DNA from: Mycolicibacterium goodii
Lineage (GTDB): Bacteria > Actinomycetota > Actinomycetes > Mycobacteriales > Mycobacteriaceae
Direction of reading: 5' to 3'
DNA: 64,000 bases
Assembly: GCF_001187505.1 (NCBI RefSeq)
Contig: NZ_CP012150.1
Location: 5,924,048 to 5,988,047, forward strand
Shown here: positions 9,770-20,568 of the stretch, piece by piece
Position numbering within the stretch: the stretch's first letter is position 1
Layout: each line of letters begins with the position of its first letter
Notes under the pieces: model-generated
Told to the model about the DNA's origin: nothing
The model's input: the letters and a program-made list of their open reading frames with translations, nothing else
Databases searched by the model: none
Made by a program: the position numbers and the translations under genes

Positions 9770-10426
9770 GTGCCTTCGTATCTGCTGCGCGTCCAACTCG
9801 AGGACCGGCCCGGCAGCCTCGGCTCGCTCGCGGTGGCCCTCGGCTCGGTCGGTGCGGACATCCTGTCGCTCGACGTCGTCGAGCGTGGGCCGGGTTACGC
9901 GATCGACGACCTGGTCGTCGAGCTGCCTGCCGGGTCCATGCCCGACACCCTGATCACCGCCGCCGAGAACCTCAACGGTGTGTACGTCGACAGCATCCGT
10001 CCGCACACGGGTCTGCTGGAGGCGCACCGCGAGCTCGAGCTGATCGACCACATCGCGGCCGCGCCCGCTGCGGACAAACTGCGCGTACTCGCCGAAGAGG
10101 CGCCCCGGGTGCTGCGGGTCGGGTGGTGCACGGTGGTCCGGTCCACCGCCGACACCGCCGAACGGCTCGCCGCGAGCCACGGCGCACCGGAAACCCAGGC
10201 CGCGACGGCACCGTGGTTGCCGCTGCAGCACGCCGAGGCCCTCGACGGGACGGCGGCCTGGGTGCCGCAGGTGTGGCGCGACATGGACACGACGCTGGCC
10301 GCGGCGCCGCTCGGCGACCATGGCACCGCGGTGCTGCTGGGCAGGCCCGGTGGCCCGAAGTTCCGGCCGTCGGAGGTCGCCCGGCTGGGCTATCTCGCCG
10401 GGATCGTCGCGACGATCCTGCGCTGA
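9770..10426 (+). CDS. ACT domain-containing protein (Rv3013-like)
   Basis: A 218-residue protein whose first 75 residues are an ACT domain: [18 protein letters not shown], then a [12 protein letters not shown] strand and [14 protein letters not shown] domains bind amino acids and control metabolic enzymes or regulators. The C-terminal half has no recognised motif but resembles the Rv3013 type that always sits beside gatC in mycobacteria. GTG at 9770 is chosen because AAAGG at 9757-9761 lies 8 nt upstream; the GTG at 9761 overlaps that site. Whether it senses an amino acid for the neighbouring transamidase is an inference from context only. Confidence 0.8.
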   Translation: MPSYLLRVQLEDRPGSLGSLAVALGSVGADILSLDVVERGPGYAIDDLVVELPAGSMPDTLITAAENLNGVYVDSIRPHTGLLEAHRELELIDHIAAAPAADKLRVLAEEAPRVLRVGWCTVVRSTADTAERLAASHGAPETQAATAPWLPLQHAEALDGTAAWVPQVWRDMDTTLAAAPLGDHGTAVLLGRPGGPKFRPSEVARLGYLAGIVATILR

Positions 10427-10457
10427 CCGGCGCCGCAAATTTGCGGTCGGCGCCGCC
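10426..10457 (+). terminator. Hairpin after the ACT-domain gene
   Basis: The palindrome CCGCAAATTTGCGG (10433-10446) is flanked by GGCGCC arms on both sides, so a long GC-rich stem can form just after the stop at 10426. There is no T-run; it is a plausible mycobacterial-type terminator ahead of the DUF4178 operon. Confidence 0.5.
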
Positions 10458-10519
10458 ATCGGAGCTGTTAGCGTTGGCAGCGAAGGTTCATCGACTGCCT
10501 CTGCCACGAAAGGCTCTGT

Positions 10520-11128
10520 GTGGGAACGCTGCTGATTGTCCTTGCCGTCCTGTTGTTCATCGCCGCGGCCGTGGTTCTGGTGATCGCACTGCGGAAACCA
10601 CGTGAGGCGCAACAACCCCGCGCCCGCCAGGATCCGCTGAAGTTCGCCGAGATGCCGCGTTTCGGGCCGCGCCAACTCGGTCCCGGGGCAATCGTGAGCC
10701 ACGGCGGAATCGACTATGTGGTGCGCGGTTCAGTGACCCTGCGGGAGGGACCGTTCGTGTGGTGGGAGCACCTGCTCGAAGGCGGACCGGAACCGGTGTG
10801 GTTCAGCGTCGAGGAGGACGAGGGCCGGCTCGAGCTCGCGATGTGGCGACGCCTGCCGGGTGCGTCGCTGCAGCCCGGCGGGGAACACACCGTCGACGGC
10901 GTGGTGTACCGCGAGACCGAACGTGGCAGCGCGTCCTACACCACCGAGGGCACGACCGGTCTGCCGCCCGCGGGCGACATGACCTACGTCGACTACGCAA
11001 ACGCCGACGAGACAATGTTTCTCGGCTTCGAGCAGTGGGCCCCGACGATGGGTTGGGAGGTGTCGGCAGGCCGCGCCGTGTCGCCGGGCGAGCTGACGGT
11101 CTACCCGGCCCCACCCGCGACCGACTAG
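10520..11128 (+). CDS. DUF4178 domain protein with N-terminal membrane anchor
   Basis: A 202-residue protein. Residues 2-26 form one transmembrane helix (LLIVLAVLLFIAAAVVLVIAL). The rest is a DUF4178 domain: an all-beta fold with GAIVSHGGIDYVVRGSVTL, a WWEHLLEG segment and PVWFSVEEDEGRLELAMW. Function is unknown; it matches the position of Rv2597 in the M. tuberculosis Rv2597-Rv2601 operon. GTG at 10520 has GAAAGG (10508-10513) 6 nt upstream. It is the first gene of a five-gene operon, and the next gene starts 8 nt after its stop. Comparative work has linked DUF4178, DUF4247 and DUF350 with spermidine-synthase homologues and PspA-type envelope-stress proteins. Confidence 0.82.
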   Translation: MGTLLIVLAVLLFIAAAVVLVIALRKPREAQQPRARQDPLKFAEMPRFGPRQLGPGAIVSHGGIDYVVRGSVTLREGPFVWWEHLLEGGPEPVWFSVEEDEGRLELAMWRRLPGASLQPGGEHTVDGVVYRETERGSASYTTEGTTGLPPAGDMTYVDYANADETMFLGFEQWAPTMGWEVSAGRAVSPGELTVYPAPPATD

Positions 11129-11136
11129 GGCCGCCG

Positions 11137-11640
11137 GTGCCTCTGTACGAACTCGCCGTGCCACCGGCCGACGTCTGCGGAACCGCACTTCGCCTTGCGC
11201 TCAACGCAACCGCACCCACACCCCTGGCAAGCTCCGCGCTTGCGCACCCGCTGGGCGGGACACTGACCCTCGGAGTGCTCGGCGCGTCCCACGTCGTGAC
11301 CGTGGCCCACCCGAAAACCGGTTTCTCAGAAGAGATCTCGTGCACCGCACCGGGTGCGGCGACCGGCCTGCCCAGGCAGGCCGATGCCGACGGGTACCGG
11401 CTGCGCGCACGCACCGGACGTCTGGACGACACCCGCTTCCACGCGCTCGCGATGTGGTTGCGCGCCAACTGCACCCGCCGGGCCGGTTGGGTGGGCGGCG
11501 CCTTCCCCGGTGACGACGCCGCCTTGACGGCGCTGGCCGCGCGGCCGAACGGGCGCGGATGGCGTTGGCGCACATGGCATCTGTACCCCGATGCCGACGG
11601 CGGGACCGTGGTGAGCACTTCCAGCCGGTGGCGGCCGTGA
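11137..11640 (+). CDS. DUF2617 family protein
   Basis: A 167-residue soluble protein beginning VPLYELAVPPADVCG, with the features HPLGGTLTLGVLGASHVVTV and a C-terminal RTWHLYPDADGGTVVSTSS. It belongs to the actinobacterial DUF2617 family (Rv2598-like) of unknown function. The GTG at 11137 lies 8 nt after the preceding stop, and the stop overlaps the next gene in a GTGA motif, so translation is coupled. No signal peptide or membrane segment is visible, so it is probably the cytoplasmic member of the otherwise membrane-bound set. Confidence 0.78.
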   Translation: MPLYELAVPPADVCGTALRLALNATAPTPLASSALAHPLGGTLTLGVLGASHVVTVAHPKTGFSEEISCTAPGAATGLPRQADADGYRLRARTGRLDDTRFHALAMWLRANCTRRAGWVGGAFPGDDAALTALAARPNGRGWRWRTWHLYPDADGGTVVSTSSRWRP

Positions 11641-12065
11641 CCCGCAACCAGCACTTCCTCCTCGCCGGCGGACTCGCCGTCGCCGGTGTCGTGCTCCTGC
11701 TGCTGGGGATCTCCCAACTGGCCGACGTCAGGTCCTACATCGCCAAGAACTACCAGCACTACTCGACCAGCGCCGACGGTGACCGCTACGCGTGTGACGG
11801 TCCGCCGAGCGCGGTGGCCGAGACCCTGGTCGCCGAACAACAGCCCGAGGCGCGCGCAGGCGACCGCGGCATCGAATATCTGCGCTACGACGACTACATC
11901 GTCACCGTGGGCGCGGACGGCACCCGCCCGTGCAGCATCCGGGTCGAGGACATCGGCGGCAGCTACAGCCGAGGCTCCTACATCTTCCTGGGCCCCGGCT
12001 TCACCCCCGGCTCACCGGCAGGAGGCTCCGGGGGCAGTTCCGGCGGCCCCGACGGCGCGAAGTGA
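11637..12065 (+). CDS. DUF4247 domain membrane-anchored protein
   Basis: A 142-residue protein. One transmembrane helix at about residues 7-27 (FLLAGGLAVAGVVLLLLGI) is followed by an extracytoplasmic DUF4247 domain with two Cys (in YACDGPPSAV and RPCSIRVED), which could form a disulfide, and a flexible Gly/Ser tail. Family Rv2599-like, function unknown. The start GTG overlaps the DUF2617 stop (GTGA at 11637-11640). Confidence 0.78.
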   Translation: MTRNQHFLLAGGLAVAGVVLLLLGISQLADVRSYIAKNYQHYSTSADGDRYACDGPPSAVAETLVAEQQPEARAGDRGIEYLRYDDYIVTVGADGTRPCSIRVEDIGGSYSRGSYIFLGPGFTPGSPAGGSGGSSGGPDGAK

Positions 12066-12110
12066 CGCTCCACCACACCAACACCGGTCCCATCACAGGA
12101 GGCGACATCC

Positions 12111-12581
12111 ATGACGACAGTGCACCACCTGGCCGCAGTCGAATTCGGCGGCATCAGCCCCGATCACCTCGCCCAGAACCTGGTGGCCACCCTGCTGTAC
12201 TTCGCGGTGGGCATCGTCGTGCTCGCGGCCGGCTTCCTCATGGTCGACGTCCTGACCCCCGGTGATCTGCGGCGGCTGGTGTTCGTCGAGCACCGCCCGA
12301 ACGCGGTCGCGGTGGCCTCGGCGATGTACGCCGCGCTGGCGGCCGTGGTGATCACCGCGATCGTCGCGAGTTCGGATTCGTTGGCGCAGGGCCTGCTCGA
12401 CGCCGCCGTCTACGGCCTGATCGGGGTGCTGCTACAGGGCATCGCGCTGGTGGTGCTCGAACTCGCGGTGCCGGGCCGCTTCCGCGATCTGATCACCGCC
12501 GAGACGCTGCATCCCTCGGCCATCGCGACCGCCGTCGTGCTGCTGGCCGTGGGAGGGGTCAACGCCGCCGCGCTGTCATGA
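12111..12581 (+). CDS. DUF350 integral membrane protein
   Basis: A 156-residue polytopic protein with about four transmembrane helices: [20 protein letters not shown], then [18 protein letters not shown], then [20 protein letters not shown], then [13 protein letters not shown]. This is the DUF350 (UPF0719) fold, Rv2600-like, with conserved charged residues between helices. Biochemical function is not known. A strong AGGAGG lies 8 nt before the ATG at 12111, the best ribosome binding site in the operon. The stop overlaps the next ATG (ATGA), so the SpeE-like enzyme is translationally coupled to it. Confidence 0.82.
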   Translation: MTTVHHLAAVEFGGISPDHLAQNLVATLLYFAVGIVVLAAGFLMVDVLTPGDLRRLVFVEHRPNAVAVASAMYAALAAVVITAIVASSDSLAQGLLDAAVYGLIGVLLQGIALVVLELAVPGRFRDLITAETLHPSAIATAVVLLAVGGVNAAALS

Positions 12582-14197
12582 GCGACGCGATCGCCGCCGG
12601 GCCCGCGGCGGATCCCGCCAAGGATGCGCCCGAGGATGCCGCCAAGGATGCGGCGGCGGATCCCGGGTTCTCGACCCGCTGGCGCGCCCTGCTGCTGGCC
12701 GCCGTGGCGGCGTGCGCGGCGTGCGGCATCGTCTACGAACTCGCGCTGCTGACCCTGTCGACGAGCCTGCACGGGGGCGGCATCGTGGCGACATCTCTGA
12801 TCGTCGCGGGCTATGTCGCGGCCCTGGGCGCGGGCGCGCTGCTGGTCAAGCCGTTGCTGGGGCACGCGGCCATCACGTTCATCGGCGTCGAGACGCTCCT
12901 CGGCATCGTGGGTGGTCTCTCGGCGGCCGCGCTCTACGTCACGTTCGCCTTCATCGGCGGGTCGGTGGCGGTGCTGGTGGTGGGCACCGCGCTGATCGGT
13001 GCGCTGGTGGGCGCCGAGGTGCCGCTGCTGATGACGCTGCTGCAACGGGGCAGGCTCGCCGGCGCCGCCGACGCGGGACGCGTGCTGGCCAACCTCAACG
13101 CCGCCGACTATCTCGGTGCGCTGATCGGCGGCCTGGCGTGGCCGTTGCTGCTGCTGCCGCAGCTGGGGATAATCCGCGGGGCGGCCGCGACCGGCATCAT
13201 CAACCTGACGGCCGCGGCCGTGGTGAGTGTGTTCCTGTTGCGCCGGGTGCTCACGCGCGTGCAACTCGGTACCGCCCTCGGTGTGCTGACGGGTGCGTTG
13301 CTGGTGCTCGCGACGCTGCTGCTCACCGCCGATGGCATCGAAACCACCACGCGGCAGCGGCTTTACACCGATCCCATCGTGGCGTTCGAGCGGTCGCCGT
13401 ACCAGGAGATCGTGGTGACCCGCCGTGGCGCCGACACCCGGCTGTATCTCGATGGGGCGCTTCAGTTCTCGACGCGCGACGAGTTCCGCTACACCGAGAG
13501 CCTGGTCTATCCCGCACTGGGTGACGGTGCCCGATCGGTGCTGATCCTCGGCGGCGGCGACGGTCTGGCCGCGCGGGAACTGCTGCGCCAACCGCACGTC
13601 GACACCATCGTGCAGGTCGAACTCGACCCGGCCGTGGTCGAACTCGCGCGCACCACACTGCGCGACATCAACGGTGGCGCGCTCACCGATCCGCGTGTGC
13701 GGGTGATCATCGACGACGCGATGACGTGGCTGCGACACCCGGACCCATTGCCCGAGGGCGGGTTCGACGCGGTGATCGTCGACCTGCCCGACCCGGACAA
13801 CCCGGTGCTGGGCCGGCTGTACTCCTCGGAGTTCTACACGCTGGTGAGCCGGGTACTCGCCGCGGACGGGCTGATGGCGGTGCAGGCAGGCAGCCCGTTC
13901 TCGACGCCGAATGCCTTCTGGCGCAACGTGGCCACCATCGAATCGGCCGGTTTCGCCGTCACGCCGTACCACGTGCACGTCCCGACGTTCGGCGACTGGG
14001 GTTTCGCGCTCGCACGCGGTGGCGACACCGCACCCACACCGCGGATCCCCGGGGACGCACCGCCGCTGCGGTTCCTCGACCAACGCGTGCTGGACGCCGC
14101 GACGGTGTTCTCCCCCGACATCGGTCCGCGCCCGATGCAACCGTCGACGCTGACCGAGCCGCGCATCGTCGACGACATGCGCCAGGGCTACAGCTGA
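12578..14197 (+). CDS. Membrane-anchored spermidine synthase-like aminopropyltransferase
   Basis: A 539-residue fusion. After a repetitive Asp/Ala/Lys-rich start, residues 28-250 form about seven transmembrane helices; residues 265-520 form a spermidine-synthase Rossmann domain. Seen motifs are [27 protein letters not shown], the nucleotide loop [13 protein letters not shown] and the acidic [13 protein letters not shown]. The catalytic region reads DLPDPDNP where authentic SpeE has D-x-x-D-P, so the acceptor may be a polyamine or another amine. It is Rv2601-like. It is the last gene of the DUF4178 operon and stops 3 nt from the convergent ligA. An enzyme held in the membrane suggests it modifies an envelope-linked amine, but that is inference. 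Confidence 0.85.
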   Translation: MSDAIAAGPAADPAKDAPEDAAKDAAADPGFSTRWRALLLAAVAACAACGIVYELALLTLSTSLHGGGIVATSLIVAGYVAALGAGALLVKPLLGHAAITFIGVETLLGIVGGLSAAALYVTFAFIGGSVAVLVVGTALIGALVGAEVPLLMTLLQRGRLAGAADAGRVLANLNAADYLGALIGGLAWPLLLLPQLGIIRGAAATGIINLTAAAVVSVFLLRRVLTRVQLGTALGVLTGALLVLATLLLTADGIETTTRQRLYTDPIVAFERSPYQEIVVTRRGADTRLYLDGALQFSTRDEFRYTESLVYPALGDGARSVLILGGGDGLAARELLRQPHVDTIVQVELDPAVVELARTTLRDINGGALTDPRVRVIIDDAMTWLRHPDPLPEGGFDAVIVDLPDPDNPVLGRLYSSEFYTLVSRVLAADGLMAVQAGSPFSTPNAFWRNVATIESAGFAVTPYHVHVPTFGDWGFALARGGDTAPTPRIPGDAPPLRFLDQRVLDAATVFSPDIGPRPMQPSTLTEPRIVDDMRQGYS

Positions 14198-14200
14198 GAC

Positions 14201-16315
<2,115 letters not shown>

Positions 16316-16391
16316 CTAGCCGAGCGCACCGACACCCATCACCATCCTTGCTGCGGCGGCCGCAGGTTTTGCAGATGACTACCCTGACCTC

Positions 16392-16805
16392 ATGCCCCAC
16401 CCCATCATGTTCGGCGACGACGATCCGGGTCTGGCGCAGGTACGCGCGATCGCACTGGGGTTCCCCGGCGCATTCGAGAAGGTGTCGTGGGGCAGGCCGG
16501 TGTTCTGCGCGTCGAAGATGTTCGCCATCTACGGCGGCAGCGTCAAGGGCGACACCCGCGGCGAGATGATCCCCTATCCGCATTCGGTGCTGGTGAAGGT
16601 CGACGAGAGCGACCGCAGGGCCCTCGAGCAGGACAGCCGGTTCTTCTTCCCCGCCTACCTCGGCCCGTTCGGCTGGCTGGGTCTCGACCTCACCGCGGCC
16701 GAGGTCGACTGGGAAGAGGTCACCGAACTTCTCGACGCGTCCTACCGCATGGTGGCGCCGAAGAAGCTCGTCAGACAACTCGATCAGCAACTCGACCAAC
16801 CGTGA
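16392..16805 (+). CDS. MmcQ/YjbR-family protein
   Basis: A 137-residue single-domain protein of the MmcQ/YjbR fold (alpha/beta, CyaY-like), recognised from VRAIALGFPGAFEKVSWGRP, MFAIYGGSV and the C-terminal LDASYRMVAPKKLVRQL. Members are called DNA-binding on structural grounds, but no pathway is firmly assigned. A TACCCT box ends 6 nt before the ATG at 16392, suggesting a leaderless start. Thirteen nucleotides separate it from the acyl-CoA ligase downstream, so the two may be cotranscribed. Confidence 0.8.
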   Translation: MPHPIMFGDDDPGLAQVRAIALGFPGAFEKVSWGRPVFCASKMFAIYGGSVKGDTRGEMIPYPHSVLVKVDESDRRALEQDSRFFFPAYLGPFGWLGLDLTAAEVDWEEVTELLDASYRMVAPKKLVRQLDQQLDQP

Positions 16806-16818
16806 CGGGAGCCGCCCC

Positions 16819-18393
16819 ATGAGTTTCGCCAGCCCCTTCCCCGACGTCGTGATCCCGTCCGTCGGCGTCTACGACTACCTGTTCGCCGACCTCGACGGCG
16901 CGGACGCCGCCCGGGTGGCCCTCGTCGACGCCAAGACCGGCGCCGAGACCACCTACGGCGAACTCGTGCAGCGCATCGACGCCTTCGCGGGCATGCTCGC
17001 GGCCCGCGGGATCGGTGTCGGCGACGTGGTGGCGCTGCTGTCGCCGAACAGTTCGGCGTTCGCGGTCGCCTTCCACGCCATCCTGCGGTCGGGGGCGACC
17101 GCCACCACCATCAACGCGCTGTTCACCGCACGCGACATCACCAAACAGCTCACCGATTCGAAGGCCCAGCTGCTGCTCACCGTGAATGCCCTTGCGCCGC
17201 AGGCCCGTGAGGGCGCCGCCGCGGCGGGTCTCGATCCGGACCGGGTGGTGCTGCTCGAGGACCTCCTGGACAACCAGGGCCCGCCCGCGCCGCGGGTCGA
17301 GTTCGATCCGGCCACCCACCTGGCCGCGCTCCCCTACAGCTCGGGCACCACGGCGAACCCCAAGGGCGTCATGCTGACCCACACCAACCTGGTCGCCAAC
17401 GTCGCGCAGATCCGCCCGCTGCAGGGTATGGACCGCGAGGATCGGCTGCTGGCGGTGCTGCCGTTCTTCCACATCTACGGCATGACGGTGCTGCTCAACG
17501 CGGCACTGCACGCACGGGCGCAGCTGGTCATCATGCCGTCGTTCGATTTCGCGGAGTTCCTCGGCAGCATCGCCGAGCGCCGGTGCACCTACGCCTACAT
17601 CGCTCCCCCGGTCGCCGTTGCGCTCGCCAAACATCCGCTGGTCGACTCCTACGACCTGTCCTCGCTGCAGGGCATCATGTCCGGCGCGGCGTCGCTGGAC
17701 GCCGAGCTCGGGCATGCGGTGGCAAACCGGCTGGGGTGCAACGTCGTCCAGGGCTACGGTATGAGCGAGCTGAGCCCGGTCAGCCACGTCACCCCGAAAG
17801 ACGGTGGGCTGTCGACCACCGGCACGGTCGCACCGCTGGACTCGTGCGGATGGACCGTGCCCAACGCCGAGAGCAAGATCGTCGACCCCGACACTGGCGA
17901 GGAGATCGCCGTTCCCGCAGAGGGTTTGAGCAGGACCGGCGAACTGTGGTTCAAAGGCCCCAACGTGATGGCCGGATACCTCAACAACGAGCGTGCCACC
18001 CGCGAGACCATCGACGACGACGGCTTTCTGCACACCGGCGATCTGGCGCAGGTCGACTCCACGGGCTGCGTCTACATCGTCGATCGGCTCAAGGAGCTCA
18101 TCAAGTACAAGGGTTATCAGGTGCCGCCCGCCGAACTGGAGGCGCTGCTGCTGACCCATCCCGGTGTGGCCGATGCGGCCGTCATCGGTGTGCGGGACAG
18201 CGAATCCGGTGAAGAGGTGCCGAAGGCGTTCGTGGTCAGGCAACCCGGCGCAGACCTCACCGCCGAGGAGGTCATCGGGTTCGTCGCGGATCGGGTCGCG
18301 CCGTACAAGAAGGTGCGCCAGGTCGAGTTCATCGACGAGGTGCCCAAATCGGCCGCGGGCAAGATCCTGCGCAAGGAACTTCGCGCCCGCTGA
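16819..18393 (+). CDS. Class I acyl-/4-coumarate-CoA ligase (AMP-binding)
   Basis: A 524-residue adenylate-forming enzyme that activates a carboxylic acid with ATP and loads it onto CoA. Motifs in order: the P-loop YSSGTTANPKGVMLTH, FFHIYGMTVLL, QGYGMSELSPV (motif A5), LHTGDLAQVD (A7), DRLKELIKYKGYQVPPAELE (A8) and the catalytic Lys in KSAAGKILRKEL (A10). Overall it looks closer to 4-coumarate-CoA ligases and short or medium acyl FadD proteins than to the FadD that make acyl-AMP only. Substrate unknown. GGAG lies 9 nt before the ATG. The 3' end is followed at once by the triple palindrome. Confidence 0.88.
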   Translation: MSFASPFPDVVIPSVGVYDYLFADLDGADAARVALVDAKTGAETTYGELVQRIDAFAGMLAARGIGVGDVVALLSPNSSAFAVAFHAILRSGATATTINALFTARDITKQLTDSKAQLLLTVNALAPQAREGAAAAGLDPDRVVLLEDLLDNQGPPAPRVEFDPATHLAALPYSSGTTANPKGVMLTHTNLVANVAQIRPLQGMDREDRLLAVLPFFHIYGMTVLLNAALHARAQLVIMPSFDFAEFLGSIAERRCTYAYIAPPVAVALAKHPLVDSYDLSSLQGIMSGAASLDAELGHAVANRLGCNVVQGYGMSELSPVSHVTPKDGGLSTTGTVAPLDSCGWTVPNAESKIVDPDTGEEIAVPAEGLSRTGELWFKGPNVMAGYLNNERATRETIDDDGFLHTGDLAQVDSTGCVYIVDRLKELIKYKGYQVPPAELEALLLTHPGVADAAVIGVRDSESGEEVPKAFVVRQPGADLTAEEVIGFVADRVAPYKKVRQVEFIDEVPKSAAGKILRKELRAR

Positions 18394-18408
18394 CCGCCAT
18401 TTCGCGGT

Positions 18409-18486
18409 ATCAGATCCCTTCGGGATCGGGGCACATCAGATCCCTTCGGGATCGGGGCCGATCAGATCCCTTCGGGATCGGAAGCG
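18409..18486. repeat. Three tandem copies of a 26-bp palindrome-bearing unit
   Basis: Units begin at 18409, 18435 and 18461, exactly 26 bp apart, and share ATCAGATCCCTTCGGGATCG; only the last bases of each unit differ. Every unit contains the palindrome GATCCC-TTC-GGGATC. The third copy is part of the MetE-like gene: it encodes the last residues DPEGI and the stop. The other two copies lie in the 68-bp gap before the convergent acyl-CoA ligase. The array can fold into three successive hairpins on either strand and may serve as a bidirectional terminator. Confidence 0.9.
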
Positions 18487-19472
18487 AACCCGTCGGCGGT
18501 CTTCTGCACCAGTTCGATCGCGGTGCGGGCCCACTCCGGTGTCGCCTTCGCCAGACCGCAGGCCGGCGTGACACCGATCCGCTCACGCAGCACCTCACGG
18601 GCGAAGCCGAGCCGGTCCGTCACGGCGACAACCGATTTGGCGACCTCCTCGACCGCTGGCCTGCGGTCGGGTGCGGTGGTCGGCACGACGCCGAGCAGCA
18701 CGGTGCGGCCCGAGTCGACGAACTCGCCGACACCGTCCAGATCGGCCGCGGTCAGCGTGGACACGTCCACGGAGACCGCGTGAACGGCACTGCGCAGCAG
18801 CGCCTTCCACGGCAGGTCGGCCGCGCAACTGTGCACGGCGACCTCGGTGTCGGCCCGCGCCACGCACGCGTCGATCAGGCTCATCGCGAGCGGTTCGTCG
18901 ACCGGGTGCACCGGGGTCAGGTTCGTCACGCCGGACAACCGACCCTGCAGCGCCGCGGGCAGCGACGGTTCGTCGAACTGCACCACCACCGTCGTCTCCA
19001 GGCGGCGCGCGACCTCGGCGCGGTGCGCGGCGACGCCCTCGGCCAGCGACGCCCCGAGATCGCGCAGTGCACCGGAGTCTGTGATCGCGCGGTGACCGCC
19101 GGGCAGTTCGAGCTGCGCGGCCAGGGTGATCGGACCGGGTGCCTGCAGCTTGACCGGACGGCCGCTGCCGCGTAGACCTGCCTTCTCCCACGCCTCTTCC
19201 AGCGCGTCGAGGTCCTCACCGAGCAGGCTGACCGCCCGGCGCAGCGCCGAGCCCCGCCCAGGGGCGATCCGGTAGCCGCGCGGCACGGTGTCGATGCCGA
19301 TGTCGACCAGCAGTGCCCCGGCCCGTCCGATCAGGTCGGCCCCGATGCCGCGGGCCGGCAACTCCACCAGGTGCGACAGCGTGTGCAGTTCCCCGACGAC
19401 GATCTCGGCGGCCCCGCGGGCCGCGGTGCCCGGCCAGGAGCCGACACCGGTCGCGGTCGCGAAGATACTCAC
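18462..19472 (-). CDS. Cobalamin-independent methionine synthase-like protein (Rv3015c-like)
   Basis: A 336-residue TIM-barrel protein of the MetE C-terminal/UroD-like superfamily, close in length to M. tuberculosis Rv3015c. It begins SIFATATGVGSWPGTAARGA, followed by KLQAPGPITLAAQLELPGG, VVVQFDEPSLPAALQ, and the likely metal region VAVHSCAADLPWK with the His and Cys that ligate zinc in MetE. The C-terminal GVTPACGLAKATPEWA offers the second Cys. It is half the length of MetE and lacks the N-terminal folate domain, so methyl transfer to homocysteine is possible but not shown. GTG at 19472 has TATCGT 7 nt upstream (leaderless). Its 3' end lies inside the 26-bp repeat array. Confidence 0.8.
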   Translation of the reverse strand: MSIFATATGVGSWPGTAARGAAEIVVGELHTLSHLVELPARGIGADLIGRAGALLVDIGIDTVPRGYRIAPGRGSALRRAVSLLGEDLDALEEAWEKAGLRGSGRPVKLQAPGPITLAAQLELPGGHRAITDSGALRDLGASLAEGVAAHRAEVARRLETTVVVQFDEPSLPAALQGRLSGVTNLTPVHPVDEPLAMSLIDACVARADTEVAVHSCAADLPWKALLRSAVHAVSVDVSTLTAADLDGVGEFVDSGRTVLLGVVPTTAPDRRPAVEEVAKSVVAVTDRLGFAREVLRERIGVTPACGLAKATPEWARTAIELVQKTADGFASDPEGI

Positions 19473-19500
19473 GCGCTCAACGATATTCGACGCGAAGACA

Positions 19501-20568
19501 TCAGCGTGCGATGGTCGCGCTCGCGATGACCTCGTCACCGTCGGGGTCGGGCCGGTACAGCACCATCGTCTGCCCCGGCGCGACACCGCGCAGCGGTGCG
19601 CGCAGGCTCAATGCCAGCTTGCCGTCGCGCAGTTCGGCCACGGTGTCGGTGATGCCGCCGTGGGCGCGGACCTGCACCTGGCATTCGATCGGACCGCTGG
19701 GCTCGACGCCGCTGGTGAACACCGGCCGCTCCCCGGTCAGTTCCCACACCTCGAGGTCCTCGGCGGGACCCACCCGCACCGTCGCGGTCTCGGCGTCGAT
19801 CGCGGTGACGTAACGCGGGCGCCCGTCGTCACCCGGCCCCGGGATGCCAAGACCCTTGCGCTGACCGATGGTGAACCCGTGCACGCCGTCGTGCTCGGCG
19901 AGCACCGTCCCGCCTGCATCCACCACGGCACCCGGTCGCACACCGATCCGCGCGCCGAGGAAGGCCTTGGTGTCACCGGTCGGAATGAAGCAGATGTCGT
20001 GGCTGTCGGGCTTGTCCGCGACGGCCAGGCCGCGCTCGGCGGCCTCGGCGCGGATCTGCGGTTTGGCGGTGTCACCGATGGGGAACAGCGCGTGCCGCAA
20101 CTGTTCGGCGGTCAGCACACCGAGCACGTAGGACTGGTCCTTGTCGGCGTCGACGGCACGGCGCAACCGCCCGTCGGACAGGCGGGCATAGTGCCCGGTG
20201 GCGACGGCGTCGAAGCCCAGCGCCAGCGCCCTGGCGGCCAGCGCGGAGAACTTGATCCGCTCGTTGCAGCGCACGCACGGGTTCGGGGTCTCACCGCGCG
20301 CATAGGACTCGACGAAGTCGTCGATCACATCCTCACGAAACCGGTCGGCGAAATCCCATACGTAGAACGGGATTCCGAGGATGTCGGCGACCCGGCGGGC
20401 GTCGGAGGCGTCCTCCTTCGAGCAGCAGCCCCGCGATCCGGTGCGCAGTGTGCCCGGCGCGCTCGACAGCGCGAGGTGCACGCCGACCACGTCGTGTCCG
20501 GCGTCGACCATGCGCGCGGCGGCCACCGAGGAGTCCACGCCACCGCTCATCGCGACCAGGACCCTCAT
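19501..20568 (-). CDS. mnmA: tRNA-specific 2-thiouridylase MnmA
   Basis: Makes the s2U34 modification in the wobble position of Lys, Glu and Gln tRNAs using ATP and sulfur relayed from IscS. 355 residues from [17 protein letters not shown] (PP-loop SGGVDSS). The two catalytic cysteines are in NPCVRCN and [10 protein letters not shown]; the C-terminal beta-barrel ends IASATIAR. The ATG at 20568 overlaps the iscS stop (ATGA), which fixes the start and links the sulfur donor and thiolase in one transcript. Confidence 0.96.
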   Translation of the reverse strand: MRVLVAMSGGVDSSVAAARMVDAGHDVVGVHLALSSAPGTLRTGSRGCCSKEDASDARRVADILGIPFYVWDFADRFREDVIDDFVESYARGETPNPCVRCNERIKFSALAARALALGFDAVATGHYARLSDGRLRRAVDADKDQSYVLGVLTAEQLRHALFPIGDTAKPQIRAEAAERGLAVADKPDSHDICFIPTGDTKAFLGARIGVRPGAVVDAGGTVLAEHDGVHGFTIGQRKGLGIPGPGDDGRPRYVTAIDAETATVRVGPAEDLEVWELTGERPVFTSGVEPSGPIECQVQVRAHGGITDTVAELRDGKLALSLRAPLRGVAPGQTMVLYRPDPDGDEVIASATIAR

